The notes: generated by a model from the letters alone, not told the origin. A stretch of 64,000 nucleotides of DNA from Caprella mutica (GCA_947561585.1 CANNZV010002544.1:120389-184388), one strand, 5' to 3'; shown: positions 46,483 through 59,104, numbered from the stretch's first letter. Made by a program: numbers and translations.

Positions 46483-46900
46483 ACGTTAATTATGTAGTCT
46501 TTTAGGTAATTAATAGAAGCTCTTTCTGAAGGTGTAAGCTATTTACTTTCTAAACAAACTCCTCTTTAAGAGAAAACATTATATGAGTCTCTCCAATCGA
46601 TGGGTACAGTCGATAGCGCCATCAACAATGGATGGAGACATCGCTAGGTAGCGCGCCCGTTGCTATATACAAACTCAGGTGTTTTCCCGGCAATGTAGGC
46701 CGATCTCATTTGGTGAGCAAGTGTCGGCAGTGTGGTGGACAGGAAAACACTCATCCAACACTACGGGGAACGAAAACTGAACTAGGAAAGATTGTTACTT
46801 TGAACTGAAAGTGTAGATAGACTACAGAACTAACCATTGCATAGAAAGAAAGAATTAAGTGAGTGTCGGTGCGAATGGTTGTCTTCTAACTCTATTAACC

Positions 46901-46989
46901 ATGGTAGACGGCTGTGGTTTCATGGAAAGAGAACATTATGATGGACAGACGATACTGGGAAGAGAAATTCAGGAAATTCTTCCCGTCTG
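46901..46989 (+). CDS. Candidate first coding exon, product unknown
   Basis: A GC-richer island (46600-47040). The ATG at 46901 sits in a strong context (TTAACCATGG). The frame reads MVDGCGFMEREHYDG, QTILGREIQEILPV and reaches a good donor CTG|GTGAGA at 46990; without splicing it ends two codons later at TGA. Upstream a TATATAC (46664) could serve as core promoter. No downstream exon was found, and no family is recognised. A further donor-like AAGTGAGTG at 46857 is also present. Treat as tentative. Confidence 0.3.
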
Positions 46990-47084
46990 GTGAGAGAAGA
47001 CATTCTTTGCCAGCTCAGAAGATAAAAAAAGGGTGAGAATTTGAGAACTAAACCGTCGCTGCTTGTCGGTTTTTGAGGAATTTT

Positions 47085-47149
47085 CAGAGAGGAAGTTATG
47101 GTGGGGCCATAGAAGATTGAGAGGATACCCCACCATAATTTTTTCTCTG
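47085..47149. mobile_element. 65-bp miniature inverted-repeat element, copy 1
   Basis: CAGAGAGGAAGTTATGGTGG at one end is mirrored by CCACCATAATTTTTTCTCTG at the other, with a 20-bp centre (CCATAGAAGATTGAGAGG). Relatives are at 49160-49223 and 62022-62077. Confidence 0.75.
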
Positions 47150-49140
47150 GATATATACCTTCAACATTTTAAATATTTATTCATCGTGTAATAGATTATA
47201 ACCAGATTACTATTTTTCTAGCAGAGATTGTATCTAAACCCTATCGATCTGCTTCCCCGAAGCACTCTCTATTGATATAAGCACATACGAAGAAAACAGC
47301 TAATATTGTATTCGGAATAATATAAAATACAGCATAAATATCTACAACTAACTAAACAGGGATAAATGATTGTAAAAAAATACAAACACTCGAATTTGGA
47401 ATACAAATGACACATGTTAATGGTTAATACACGGGTATATACGCATGCCAAATAATAATTGCAATGCACATCTGTAACCTGATTATCATCTCGATAATTT
47501 GACCAATTTTGTATTTATTTCGATTGCAATTAAATAATGAAAATACAACAGTCCAAATATAAAAGGAAAATATTTATTGTACTTCATTTCTTCATATTAA
47601 CATTGTTAAACATTTCAATTTACCCGTTAATTTTGCCCCGGTTCATCAAGTCAATTCGCTCACACCCACCTCATTTCTGGGCAAATGACCCACTTTTACA
47701 GGTCATATTGGATATTAAGATTTGACCCGACGCGCTATTCGAATACTTGACATTTTCTTTATTCCACTTTTAGCATAAAACACTACTATATTTTGACATT
47801 ATCTTATAGATTAATATAATGGATATACTATAAGGTGTTGGATCACGAAATATAAAACTAATTCACTATTTAGTTAGCGGAATATAAAGTATGAAAGTAG
47901 AGTCATTTTGACCCATAATTTTCTGTGACTCTTTTAATTATTCTAAAAAAACACAGGTGTTGAAAAAGGAAAATCATGCACCCTAATTATGAGTTGAATA
48001 ATCGTTCATTTTAGTTAATTACAAATGGCATTACGAAATAGGTTATGATGCCAGATGTCACCAGAATTGGACGCACTTTTCAACGATAGAAAAGTAATTA
48101 AAAATACTTATTTAACTATCTGCTTTATGAAAACATATTACATTAAAATTAAAATTTATACTATGACAGTACTTAGTAACAGTACAGTATATTAAAAATA
48201 TTATTTACACCAAGTAAAGATATTATTTATATTAAAAATACATATTCAACGAATGAAAACTTTATTTAATTATATTGTTATGTTAAAAATATTATTTATA
48301 TTAGAATATTATTTTATGTTTTTTTCTCTAACAGTTTCGAAAAAGTCTACAGCTCTCAGTGTCCTCTGATTGTTGTTATATAGAAAATATTTCACCTAGT
48401 CTTTTTTATGAAAATTAAATTATTTTTTAACCAAAGATGGAATTTTTTTCATTGTACAGAATGAGTGGAAAGATGAACAAGTGCTAACTAAAACAGAATT
48501 AATAATTACCGCATTTAGTAGATATGGAGGTGATAATTATTGGCGTAATTTACCATTGAATTACATGCGTTCAAACCATCCATTTTACATATTCTTTTTA
48601 AAATTAAATTGTTTTACATGTTTTCTTGATGTTTGAAATTACATCAAGTTTATTTAGTTTATCATTGTTCTATATAAACATTTTACTCTATATTTGCTTC
48701 CTTTTGTCATATTAAATTAATGGTGATTTTATTTTACGTGTAGTGTTTTTATATAAGTTTTTTTTTCTGTTCATTAAGAGTTTTTAGGTGTGAAAAAAGT
48801 AACCCATTTAATAGTTTTACTTTTCAAACTTTGGTTTGTAATTGAGAATTAGTATTAAATTACGGAGTACTAAACACAGAGTAGCTTTTCTGCATTCATG
48901 AGAAAATAAACGCAACGTAATTAGAGGAAAATGTTTGAAATTATTTTTCGAGTAGTATAAGATTTTGATTTTATAATTAAATCATGTCTTTTCTGAACCT
49001 ATTTTTTACAGATCACTTTAATCCTTTATATCTCTCCTGATTGCTGAACGAAAAGGGTTAACTAGAGAATAACTATCCATCGTATGAGCAAAAAAGAGAA
49101 ATTGATAAGACAGACACGAAGTTAGTTACTTAACTTTGCA
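47150..49140. other. No gene recognised
   Basis: Very AT-rich sequence downstream of the hAT-type gene. A tiny family A fragment (AGAGTAGCTTTTCTGCATTC) is at about 48881. A few short open frames carry no recognisable features. Confidence 0.4.
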
Positions 49141-49145
49141 AATAA

Positions 49146-51077
49146 TTAGAAATATATTTGAGAGAAAGTCATGATGGGGCGTAGAAGATTATGTGAAGTG
49201 GCCACACCATAACATTTTCTCTGAGCATTAGTTGAGTCTAAACTATACGTACTTTTCCATTGAGTTATCTTGGCGTATTTCGAACAGTGGGCTTTGTAAG
49301 AACTGACCAAGGCGATGATATGAGGCTGCAGTTTGGTTAGACTCAGTCTCAACTCACAACACTCCTCCATGTTCACATTCTTCTGCTTGGCCAAAATACT
49401 CAGTGAGCGAATAAGTCCATTTTCTGCGGTATTGGAACCAGGAAGAGCGAGGATGAAGGATTCTGCAGCATTACTCAGTAAAGGATATCGCCCAGTCATG
49501 TTGATATTCCTCCAAAAGTCTCCGAGGTTTTTACTTTGGAACAACATCTGCCCAATAATATCACAATTTAACAAGTTAATTTCTTCTTGCAATTCGGCCG
49601 GAGCATTCTCGTGAGTTTCGAAAGGCTTCAGGATCCAATTTGGTATAGCCATTTCCTCAAGGCTTTCGAATCGTACCTTCAAACTCTCTGATAGTTTTTC
49701 TATGTGTTTTTTGTAAGTAGAAAGATCACCATCTTTGATTTCATTCTTACTTGCAAGCAATGCTAAGTTGGTGAAGTCTTTGAAATCGCGGTTTTCCAGA
49801 CATGACTTCAGAATGCAAAGTTTAAGTTGTAAACTAGCTACTACTAATCGAGTCTGTATAATAGTTATATCATCGCCATGTAAATTAACTTCTATTTCAT
49901 TCAAGCTTGAAAATAAATCTGCAATGTAATAGATATGTGATTTGAGGTTTTTGAACTTATCACAAAGAGCTGCGTCAGTTTCTTGCAGGTATTCTACTAT
50001 AATATCATAGAAATTCACTATTTTTTGGATACTATCAGCTCTAGCTAACCAAGCGGTAGGAGAATGCACCAGTAATTGTTCAATTAATTCGCTATTTCCA
50101 TAATTTAGCATTGAAAACACTTTGCAATTCACCATATTGTCTTTAATCTTATTAACTACTTCACAGCATGTTTGGAAAGTGTAGAACATTTCTACTCCTA
50201 GATTTTCATCCAAAAAATGTTGTCGATGTAGAACTGTGTGCAAAGTTACTGCTTCTGGGATTCGTTCTTTAGCAAGGCTTTTGAACTGTACGAAAATCTC
50301 CTCCATCGAAGAGTCACCGTCCAAACCAACTGCTGTGATGTTGTTACAAGGAATACTGTGCTTCTGGAAATAGTCATCCATTGACTGAAATATCATTTCA
50401 CTGGTGATGTCAGTGTCTAAGTATTTGGCGAAGAGAAATTCATCATTGGTGCTTTTTAGTTTAGTGTTGAAGTATTTAACGTAAGCCATCAGGATGTTAG
50501 AGCATGACAACCTCAGTACATCGAACTGGATGGAGAAATTACTGAGTTGGAGCTGGAGAACGAGAGTTTTTTCAACATCGGAAGCCATCTCCTCAATCCG
50601 CTTCTGGAGATCTTCAGTCTCCATAGGCAGGGCACTCAAAATACCCCGGGATTCTTTCTTCATCATCACCTCTATGACATCTTTGATGGCTGGGAGTAAT
50701 AATTCCTTGCCTAGTGAATAAGGGTAGCCATTTTTGACTATATTCAAAGCTATTCGATAGGAAACTCTCAAACCCTCCACATTATCCAAACTAGGCGTCT
50801 CCTGTTCCTTCATCTCCCAGTTCATACGGTAGCTAATTTTCTCTTTTAGTGTTTGAAAGAACTCGATATCCATGCCTACCATGTCGGGGTGAACCCGCAA
50901 CATGTGTTCTTTCATTTTAGAAGGCTTCATAGAGTCATTGCTAAAATTCTTCTCACATACCAAGCACATTGGCAGTGATTCGTTAATGTACGATGCGATG
51001 AATCCATATTGTAAGTAATCGTCAGAGTAGCGTCTGTATTTTCTCTTTGGGGCACGGGTAGGTTTAGTTTGAGACAT
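49146..51077 (-). CDS. hAT-type transposase or domesticated ZBED/SCAND3-like protein
   Basis: A long intact single-exon gene. The start chosen is the ATG at 51077 (MSQTKPTRAPKRKYRR), giving 643 residues; an in-frame ATG at 51188 would add 37 residues without domain features. Positions below count from that outer ATG. RRYSDDYLQYGF leads into a BED zinc finger (C75, C78, H95, H100; MCLVCEKNF and KEHMLRVHP). The hAT catalytic fold follows, in the SCAND3/ZBED5/Buster style: SIQFD (D223), AVGLDGDSS (D290), HRQHF, then FWRNINMTGRYPLLSNAAE and NTAENG (E589), so all three acidic positions are present. Whether it is an active transposase or host gene is open: no terminal inverted repeats were found. 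The last 20 or so residues are encoded by a miniature repeat. Confidence 0.88.
   Translation of the reverse strand: MSQTKPTRAPKRKYRRYSDDYLQYGFIASYINESLPMCLVCEKNFSNDSMKPSKMKEHMLRVHPDMVGMDIEFFQTLKEKISYRMNWEMKEQETPSLDNVEGLRVSYRIALNIVKNGYPYSLGKELLLPAIKDVIEVMMKKESRGILSALPMETEDLQKRIEEMASDVEKTLVLQLQLSNFSIQFDVLRLSCSNILMAYVKYFNTKLKSTNDEFLFAKYLDTDITSEMIFQSMDDYFQKHSIPCNNITAVGLDGDSSMEEIFVQFKSLAKERIPEAVTLHTVLHRQHFLDENLGVEMFYTFQTCCEVVNKIKDNMVNCKVFSMLNYGNSELIEQLLVHSPTAWLARADSIQKIVNFYDIIVEYLQETDAALCDKFKNLKSHIYYIADLFSSLNEIEVNLHGDDITIIQTRLVVASLQLKLCILKSCLENRDFKDFTNLALLASKNEIKDGDLSTYKKHIEKLSESLKVRFESLEEMAIPNWILKPFETHENAPAELQEEINLLNCDIIGQMLFQSKNLGDFWRNINMTGRYPLLSNAAESFILALPGSNTAENGLIRSLSILAKQKNVNMEECCELRLSLTKLQPHIIALVSSYKAHCSKYAKITQWKSTYSLDSTNAQRKCYGVATSHNLLRPIMTFSQIYF
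49160..49223. mobile_element. 65-bp miniature element, copy 2, inside hAT-type gene end
   Basis: GAGAGAAAGTCATGATGGGG, then GTAGAAGATTATGTGAAG and ACCATAACATTTTCTCTGA align with the element at 47085. It covers about residues 656-677 of the 680-residue frame, so it supplies the C-terminal tail just before the stop codon. Confidence 0.7.
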
Positions 51078-51189
51078 CTCTATGGTATTGAGGTTATTGC
51101 CACTCGCACACCGACACTCAACAAAATTATATACGTACTGGATAAGAAACTCACTACATTTCGTAACTTTGCCAAGAAAAAGTACCAAA

Positions 51190-53390
51190 TTTGTATTAAC
51201 AGTTAATTATTATCCAGGTTATTTTTATACTCGAATACTACATATAGTGGTTGACATTGGATTTTTTAACGAACTTCAATGTAATATCTTTTTCCTCATT
51301 TATTATTGTAGGGAATTGCATCTACAAATTAAAACCAATAACAGTTTTTATTATGTTATAATCTCTAGCCAGTGTATAATACGGTATTAATATCTATACA
51401 TTTTGGGTGACAATGCAAATTGAAATTGTGAATTTTTACGATATTAATAGAAACATTTCATATACATTATAATAATATATAACTTCTGACAATACAAAAA
51501 GCAGTTTAATTAAATTATCTCCACTATACCTGAAAAAGTACCAAATGTGGAGATTTCGTACTGAGTACAAAAGCATCAGCTGTCGTACGCCGTACTCTAA
51601 GGCGCCGTTTCTAAACGATATTCTTACATCATGTTATCATTGTTTAAATAACTTTATACGACTATTAATTGCAAAAAAGTTAAATCAATTTAATTTGTAG
51701 GCATATATTAATACATTTTAATCCTTAAAAGTATTGATTAGAAGATATTATATTGATTTTAGATTGGGTGCCGTGAGGTCCCTAGGGGGTCAATACCGAC
51801 CACCCCGGCCGAGGCTAGACTAGATGCACTTGCTCCCGCCTTGCAACTAATTCAAGGACATTTTTACTTTTACCTTCCTATTTTGATAGGAAAATGATAA
51901 AAATTTAATATAGAGAGTGAATTATATACAATATAATCATATGTTTATTATTATTATACCAACCAATCATTCTAATATATACTACCTAAGTAACCATTAA
52001 TAAGAAAGTCATATGTATCATCATATAATTTAATAATTAATACAAAATATAGTTATGAATTAATCATCTTCTAGTTATAGACTCAGTATGATTTCTAACT
52101 GTAATCACAGTATAGTCTATATTATTTGCTAAAATCAGAATACCTACATCTACATGTTAATAAAATCTAAATAAAACAATACACGTCTGACAATGTTCAT
52201 GATTTCTTTCAAAATAATTCAATTATCTTAAATATTATCAATATCATTAATTCTTATAATAAATTAAAATAGTAATATATCTAGCACGAGTTAAATAAAT
52301 ATACAGAAAAAGGTTGTAGAAGGTTGATGTATCAGTGAATCAAAGTTTGAAAATTGAGTGAAGTGTGCCATGAAATAAAGTTTTCTATGAATAACTCCAA
52401 CAGAAAATTATGTTTAAATATTTATGGGTAACTGCAATAAAACTATAATTTAACAATATTATTAGGAATAAGAAATGACTTAATTGTATCGTATGATTAC
52501 TATTATTATATGATTTATATAGTTTCAGTGAATAATATTGGCACATAGTTGGATTTATTAGAATAATTTATTGAAAATCACTTTGATATTTAATACGTAA
52601 ACAGTAAATATAGGTCCTTGAATTTTCAGTTTTATCTTATTGAATCATTGTTAATTTAAATTTAAAATATATTTGCATTTTACAGTTTTTCTGAAATATT
52701 AATTTGAATATTCATAGGTTAAATATTAGACACTGAAGATGTGAACAAAACCATTTATAAAATAATATATAAACTAGATAATATAATATAGGAACACTTT
52801 AATTAATATTTATATTCAAATTGATTTTGAAATTATGATAAATTTTAAAATTAGAATAGGCATAGTTGGTATAAAAAATTATTGCATGAAAATTTCGTCT
52901 AGAAACTAATTTTTATTGCCTGGATATATTAAAATGAATTACTGTATTATTAAAGTTAAGAATTTAAGCAATATTTTGTTCAATTTCTACCATTAATTTC
53001 AATGGTGACAAATACTGTAGAGGGTAATGGATCAATTACCATATGTTTTTTCTTTAATAATTACCGGATACAAATTTTTCAATGATCTTTATTAAACTTT
53101 TATGGCTTATGAATATCTAAATACATTTATTGATTAATACTTTTAATTGATATTCATATGCAATCTTACCTTATAATAATGCTCGTTTATAATTTTCTAT
53201 TCGGTAATTAGTAAAGCAAAATAAGACTCCGGTAATTGGTTCATTACCCTATATAAAAAAACTAAATAATAATCATTAATTATATTGTTGTCAAGGCATA
53301 AATAAGAAAAAAACGAATAACTGATACATCGCTATTCTTATCGTTCGATAGTTCACAAATGTTGAATTTTTAATATTTTATAAAGTTTAA
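51190..53390. other. AT-rich desert
   Basis: No gene recognised. A single GC-rich patch at 51768-51850 (GGGTGCCGTGAGGTCCCTAG, CCACCCCGGCCGAGGC) stands out and may be a retroelement remnant; a similar CCGGACC/GGTCCGGGGTGG patch is at 31012. Confidence 0.4.
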
Positions 53391-53391
53391 A

Positions 53392-54710
53392 AGTGATACA
53401 ATGTCCATAACTACTTCTACTAGCGACTCTAACGTCAAATGACACCAATGGTACACAGAAGGTGATATAGTGTCCATACCTACTTCTACTAGCGACTCTG
53501 ACGTCAAAATGACACCAATGGTACACAGAAGGTGATACACTGTCCATACCTACTTCTACTAGCGACTGTGACGTCAAAATGACACCAATGGTACACAGAA
53601 GGTGAAACAGTGTCCGTACCTCCTTCTACTAGGACGCTGACGTCAAAATGACACCAATGGTACACAGAAACTGATATATTATCCATACCTAAATCTACTA
53701 GCGACTTTGACGTTAAAATGACACCAATGGTACACAGAAGGTGAAACAGTGTCCATACCTACTTCTACTGGCGCAACTTTGACGTCAAAATGACACCAAT
53801 GGTACACAGAAGGTGATAAAGTGTCCATACCTACTTCTACTAGCGACTTTGACGTCAAAATGACACCAATGGTACACAGAAACTGATACATTGTCCATAC
53901 CTACTTCTACTAGCGACTTTGACGTCAAAATGACACCAATGGTACACAGAAGGTGATACAGTGTCCATACCTACTTCTACTAGCGACTGTGACGTCAATA
54001 TGGATGGCACCGATGGTACACAGAAGGTGAAACAGTGTCCATACCTACTTCTACTAGCGACTCTAACGTCAAATGACACCAATGGTACACAGAAGGTGAT
54101 ACAGTGTCCATACCTACTTCTACTAGCGACTGTGACGTCAAAATGACACCAATGGTACACAGAAGGTGAAACAGTGTCCGTACCTCCTTCTACTAGGACG
54201 CTGACGTCAAAATGACACCAATGGTACACAGAAGGTGAAACAGTGTCCGTACCTCCTTCTACTAAGACGCTGACGTCAAAATGACACCAATGGTACACAG
54301 AAGGTGAAACAGTGTCCGTACCTCCTTCTACTAGGACGCTGACGTCAAAATGACACCAATGGTACACAGAAACTGATATATTATCCATACCTAAATCTAC
54401 TAGCGACTTTGACGTTAAAATGACACCAATGGTACACAGAAGGTGATACAGTGTCCATATCTACTTCTACTAGCGACTCTGACGTCAAAATGACACCAAT
54501 GGTACACAGAAGGTGAAACAGTGTCCATACCTACTTCTACTGGCGCAACTCTGACGTCAAAATGACACCAATGGTACACAGAAGGTGATAAAGTGTCCAT
54601 ACCTACTTCTACTAGCGACTTTGACGTCAAAATGACACCAATGGTAAACAGAAGGTGATACAGTATCCATACCTACTTCTACTAGCGACTTTCACGTCAA
54701 AATGACACTA
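53392..54710. repeat. 70-bp satellite with TGACGTCA octamers
   Basis: About 19 copies of a 68-72-bp unit: ACAGTGTCCATACCTACTTC, TACTAGCGACTGTGACGTCA, AAATGACACCAATGG and TACACAGAAGGTG. About 14 units carry a perfect TGACGTCA, the CRE/ATF consensus palindrome. Blocks of several units recur in the same order (around 53560-53830 and 54130-54600), showing block duplication. Long minus-strand frames (VYHWCHFDV repeats) are a by-product of the period. Confidence 0.9.
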
Positions 54711-55350
54711 TTAAATAGTTACACAGATTAAGTCGAATTAAAGTTAAATGTATGTGTTCTTACGTCAGATTTGATTAAGGTATGTTGAAATTACTAGGCT
54801 TTATATTGTAAAATTTGACTTATGTTTTGCTTAAGGCAAAGTTTTATATAAGAATGAATCTATAATACAATGTTACTATAAATAACTATTCCATATTTTT
54901 TTTATATAAAATCCATTTTTTTCATTATCAAGAATGCTTGAATAAAATCGAAGCTATTCATCATTTACATATTGATTTACTGAATTAATTATAAAAGTTA
55001 TAATATTTAGCGACATGTAAAGTGTTGATTAGTTTGGCACAGTAGGCAGTGATGCTTTATCCATTATATACTCATAATATGAGTACACACAAAAAGTGGT
55101 TAGTGTTGACAGTGGTAACCATAGCAACGGAAGTTTCTTTTATCAAAATCAGATATGTTACCCATAGTTAATGACATCTTTCATTTATTATATCGCTACA
55201 AATATCGTCACAGATTTGATTAGGTAATATCAAGGAATAACTTTTTGTAGTATATGTTGGTGAGATTGATCGTAGCATCGATAACTACAGGTTGTGATAC
55301 TCAGAGGCTTCAGTTGTGACCTGACCTCTGAAACAAAGATAGTGACGCGG
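54711..55350. other. Spacer between the two satellites, no gene recognised
   Basis: AT-rich sequence separating the 70-bp and 31-bp arrays. A small palindrome ATATACTCATAATATGAGTA is at 55065. No exon or RNA gene was recognised. Confidence 0.4.
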
Positions 55351-55354
55351 AGCT

Positions 55355-57420
55355 GCGGTGTACAGGCAAATAAAATGAGATCCACTGGGTGCATTGTCAA
55401 ATAAAATGAGAACCAATGGGTTTATTGGCAAATAAAATGAGAACCACTGGGTGTATTGGCAAATAAAATGAGAACTAATGGGTTTATTGACAAATAAAAT
55501 GAGAACCACTGGGTGTATAGGCAAATAAAATGAGAACCACTGGGTTTATTGGCAAATAAAATGAGAACCACTGGGTGTATTGGCAAATAGAATGAGAACT
55601 AATGGGTTTATTGACAAATAAAATGAAAATCAATGGGTTTATTGGCAAATAAAATGAGAACCACTGGGTGTATTGTCAAATAAAATGAGAACCACTGGGT
55701 GTTTAGGCAAATAAAATGAGAACCACTGGGTGTATTGGCAACTAAAATGAGAACTAATGGGTTTATTGACAAATAAAATGAGAACCACTGGGTGTATTGG
55801 CAAATAAAATGAGAACTAATGGATTTATTGACAAATAAAATGAGAATCAATGGGTTTATTGGCAAATAAAATGAGAACCACTGGGTGTATTGTCAAATAA
55901 AATGAGAACCACTGGGTGATTAGGCAAATAAAATGAGAACCACTGGGTGTATTGTCAAATAAAATGAGAACCACTGGGTGATTAGGCAAATAAAATGAGA
56001 ACCACTGGGTGTATTGGCAAATAAAATGAGAACCACTGGGTTTATTGGCAAATAAAATGAGAACCAATGGGTTTATTGGCAAATAAAATGAGAACCAATG
56101 GGCTTATTGGCAAAAAAAAAATGAGAACCACGGGGTGAATTGTCAAATAAAATGAGAACCACTGGGTGTATTGGCAAATAAAATGAGAACCAATGGGCTT
56201 ATTGACAAATAAAATGAGAATCAATGGGTTTATTGGCAAATAAAATGAGAACCACTGGGTGTATTGGCAAATAAAATGAGAACCACTGGGTGTATTGGCA
56301 AATAAAATGAGAATCAATGGGTGCATTGGCAAATAAAATGAGAACCAATGGGTTTATTGGCAAATAAAATGAGAACCAATGGGTTTATTGGCAAATAAAA
56401 TGAGAACCACTGAGTGTACTGTCAAATAAAATGAGAACCAATGGGCTTATTGGCAAAATAATGAGAATCACTGGGTGTATTGGCAAATAAAATGAGAATC
56501 ACTGGGTGTATTGGCAAATAAAATGAGAACCACTGGGTGTATTGGCAAATAAAATGAGAACCACTGAGTGTACTGTCAAATAAAATGAGAACCAATGGGC
56601 TTATTGGCAAATAAAATGAGAACCACTGAGTGTACTGTCAAATAAAATGAGAACCAATGGGTTTATTGGCAAATAAAATGAGAACCACTGGGTGTATTGG
56701 CAAATAAAATGAGAACCACTGGGTGTATTGGCAAATAAAATGAGAACCACTGAGTGTACTGTCAAATAAAATGAGAACCAATGGGCTTATTGGCAAATAA
56801 AATGAGAACCACTGAGTGTACTGTCAAATAAAATGAGAACCAATGGGTTTATTGGCAAATAAAATGAGAACCACTGGGTGTATTGGCAAATAAAATGAGA
56901 ACCACTGAGTGTACTGTCAAATAAAATGAGAACCAATGGGTTTATTGGCAAATAAAATGAGAACCACTGAGTGTACTGTCAAATAAAATGAGAACCAATG
57001 GGCTTATTGGCAAAATAATGAGAATCACTGGGTGTATTGGCAAATAAAATGAGAATCACTGGGTGTATTGGCAAATAAAATGAGAACCACTGGGTGTATT
57101 GGCAAATAAAATGAAAACCAATGGGTTTATTGGCAAATAGAATGAGAACCAATGGGTTTATCTGCAAATAAAATGAGAATCACTGGGTGTATTGGCAAAT
57201 AAAATGAGAACCACTGGGTGTATTGGCAAATAAAATGAAAACCAATGGGTTTATTGGCAAATAGAATGAGAACCAATGGGTTTATTGGCAAATAGAATGA
57301 GAACCAATGGGTTTATCTGCAAATAAAATGGGAAACAATGGGTTTATTGGGAAATAAAATTTAAACAAATGGGTGTATTGGCAAATAAAATGAGAACCAC
57401 TGAATGCATTGCAAATAAAT
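55355..57420. repeat. 31-bp satellite array
   Basis: About 66 copies of a 31-bp unit GGCAAATAAAATGAGAACCA then CTGGGTGTATT, with GGGTTTATT, GGGCTTATT and GAGTGTACTGTC variants. A distinctive run starting GGCTTATTGGCAAAATAATG occurs at 56444 and again at 57001, 557 bp (18 units) apart, a segmental duplication inside the array. The unit has no stop in any minus-strand frame, so 31-residue hydrophobic repeat peptides (such as VLILFANKPIGSHFICQYTQ) appear; nothing indicates that they are made. Confidence 0.92.
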
Positions 57421-59100
57421 TGGAAAATACTCAATATTTGTTAAAAATTTTAACACTTGAGTGATTGATTTCATCACTGTGAACCAAATAGTTATAAGAT
57501 TATCACCACTTTTTTGAATTTGAACAGAGGCTACCTACTTCAATTAATGGGGCAGTTCAGTCAATTTTTGTTTTCATAATATTAATGTTGAACGATCACT
57601 TAGTAAGAATAAAGCATTCTTGTAGAATCAAACGGTTGAAAAAAATATAATAAGCGATATATATCATATTTTATAAATTCGATTAAGTTCCTGTGTCCTC
57701 CTACAGATGGCGCCACCACTCTGTACTATTTGTTTACATTTTACAGCTGATAACATGTAAACAATTTTTTTTATGAAGAGATGGTTTTCATTTCAAAACT
57801 AAATTCAATTGACTCGAAGGACAGTTTTCAATTTCACAAATTCTTTTCACCATTTTCATAAGTTAATAACCGATTCAAGATTCAAGTCTGGCACTGGTTA
57901 TCATTTTGTTTACGTACCTACTACAATGATTAGTTCGTCGGTCTACCACAGTCCAAAGATGGCGCCACTAATTTACAATATACTTTTTATATAAACATTT
58001 CTAAAATATACGAATATTCTAATGTTTCATAAATAAATATACTAAATCGATTTTTCATGAAAACCATATAGAGTTTTAAACCAAAAATTCGACGATTTTT
58101 TTTTTATTTTAAGCAGAGAAAGTACGATTCATTAGAAAAGGAAAGTTGTAATACGAAATGAACATTCGCTTTCGATAATTAAAATGAAACTAAATTATTC
58201 ATTTCATTTTACTCCCTCGAGTATTCCCTCGTTATTCCCTGAGTATTCCCTCGTCATTCCCTTTCTATTCAGGTCACTGACGTTATTTACCACTAAATTA
58301 ATTAACGTCTGACCTGAATACGAAGCACAGTGAAAAGTTTTACCACATTAGAAAATTGATATGACTTTCACATGCATTGGTAATGCATGTGTTATGTACC
58401 TAGTACGTACGTGAGAGTTATTAGAAAACGAAGTTTGGATATTCTTTTAATTACAATAAACTTATATTATATTCATTAAGTTCCCTAAATTTTTAATTCT
58501 ATTTATTATATTTAATTTTAACTGATTTCGGTTTCATTTCACTGTCAGAATAAAAAAATTATAGAAATTAAGAAAAAATCTCTCAGGTGAAAAAATATTG
58601 TTAAAGTTTTTTTTTTACCTAGGCCATTTGGTACAAAAACTTTAGTTGATTTAGAAAGTGAGAAGTTGATTAATATTACATTAAGTTTCATTAACAATCT
58701 ATTGAATAATTGTAAGCGTTACTGCGACGGACTGACTTACGGCGAAGAAAACTGAAGATACCTTTTATTTCTTGGTGAGTTAAAATAATAAATAATAATT
58801 GAAATAAATAGTAATTCAGTTAAACAATTAATAAATGATGTGGATGGGTAAGTTTTAATCCATCACTTTATTTATATATTTTATGCCATAGCATGGTTAA
58901 AGTGATTTAAATGAATTTAATTAAAAAATGTAAAATAATTATAAAATGAATGCGTTGCATGAACGAATTAAAAATTTTATTAAAATTTTAGAACTTGCAC
59001 ATTTTTATTAAGGAATTTAGAAAAGATAATCAGTAAATGAATAATTTTAAGGAATGAATAGATAATTTAAAAAAATAATTAAACTGTTGATAAAAGTACA
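57421..59100. other. No gene recognised; small repeats
   Basis: AT-rich. AGATGGCGCCAC occurs at 57706 and 57957 in a similar setting. At 58211-58262 five ATTCCCTCG-type words form a short array. Confidence 0.4.
58267..58320. repeat. Imperfect palindrome
   Basis: ATTCAGGTCACTGACGTTA and TTAACGTCTGACCTGAAT face each other around an AT-rich centre, directly after the ATTCCCTCG words. Confidence 0.65.
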
Positions 59101-59104
59101 TTAA

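Noticed and set aside
53353..57167. Long minus-strand open frames of 60-177 codons with periodic peptides
   Set aside because: They follow exactly the 70-bp and 31-bp satellite periods and lie in frames that happen to lack stops; no start context, composition or family supports a protein.
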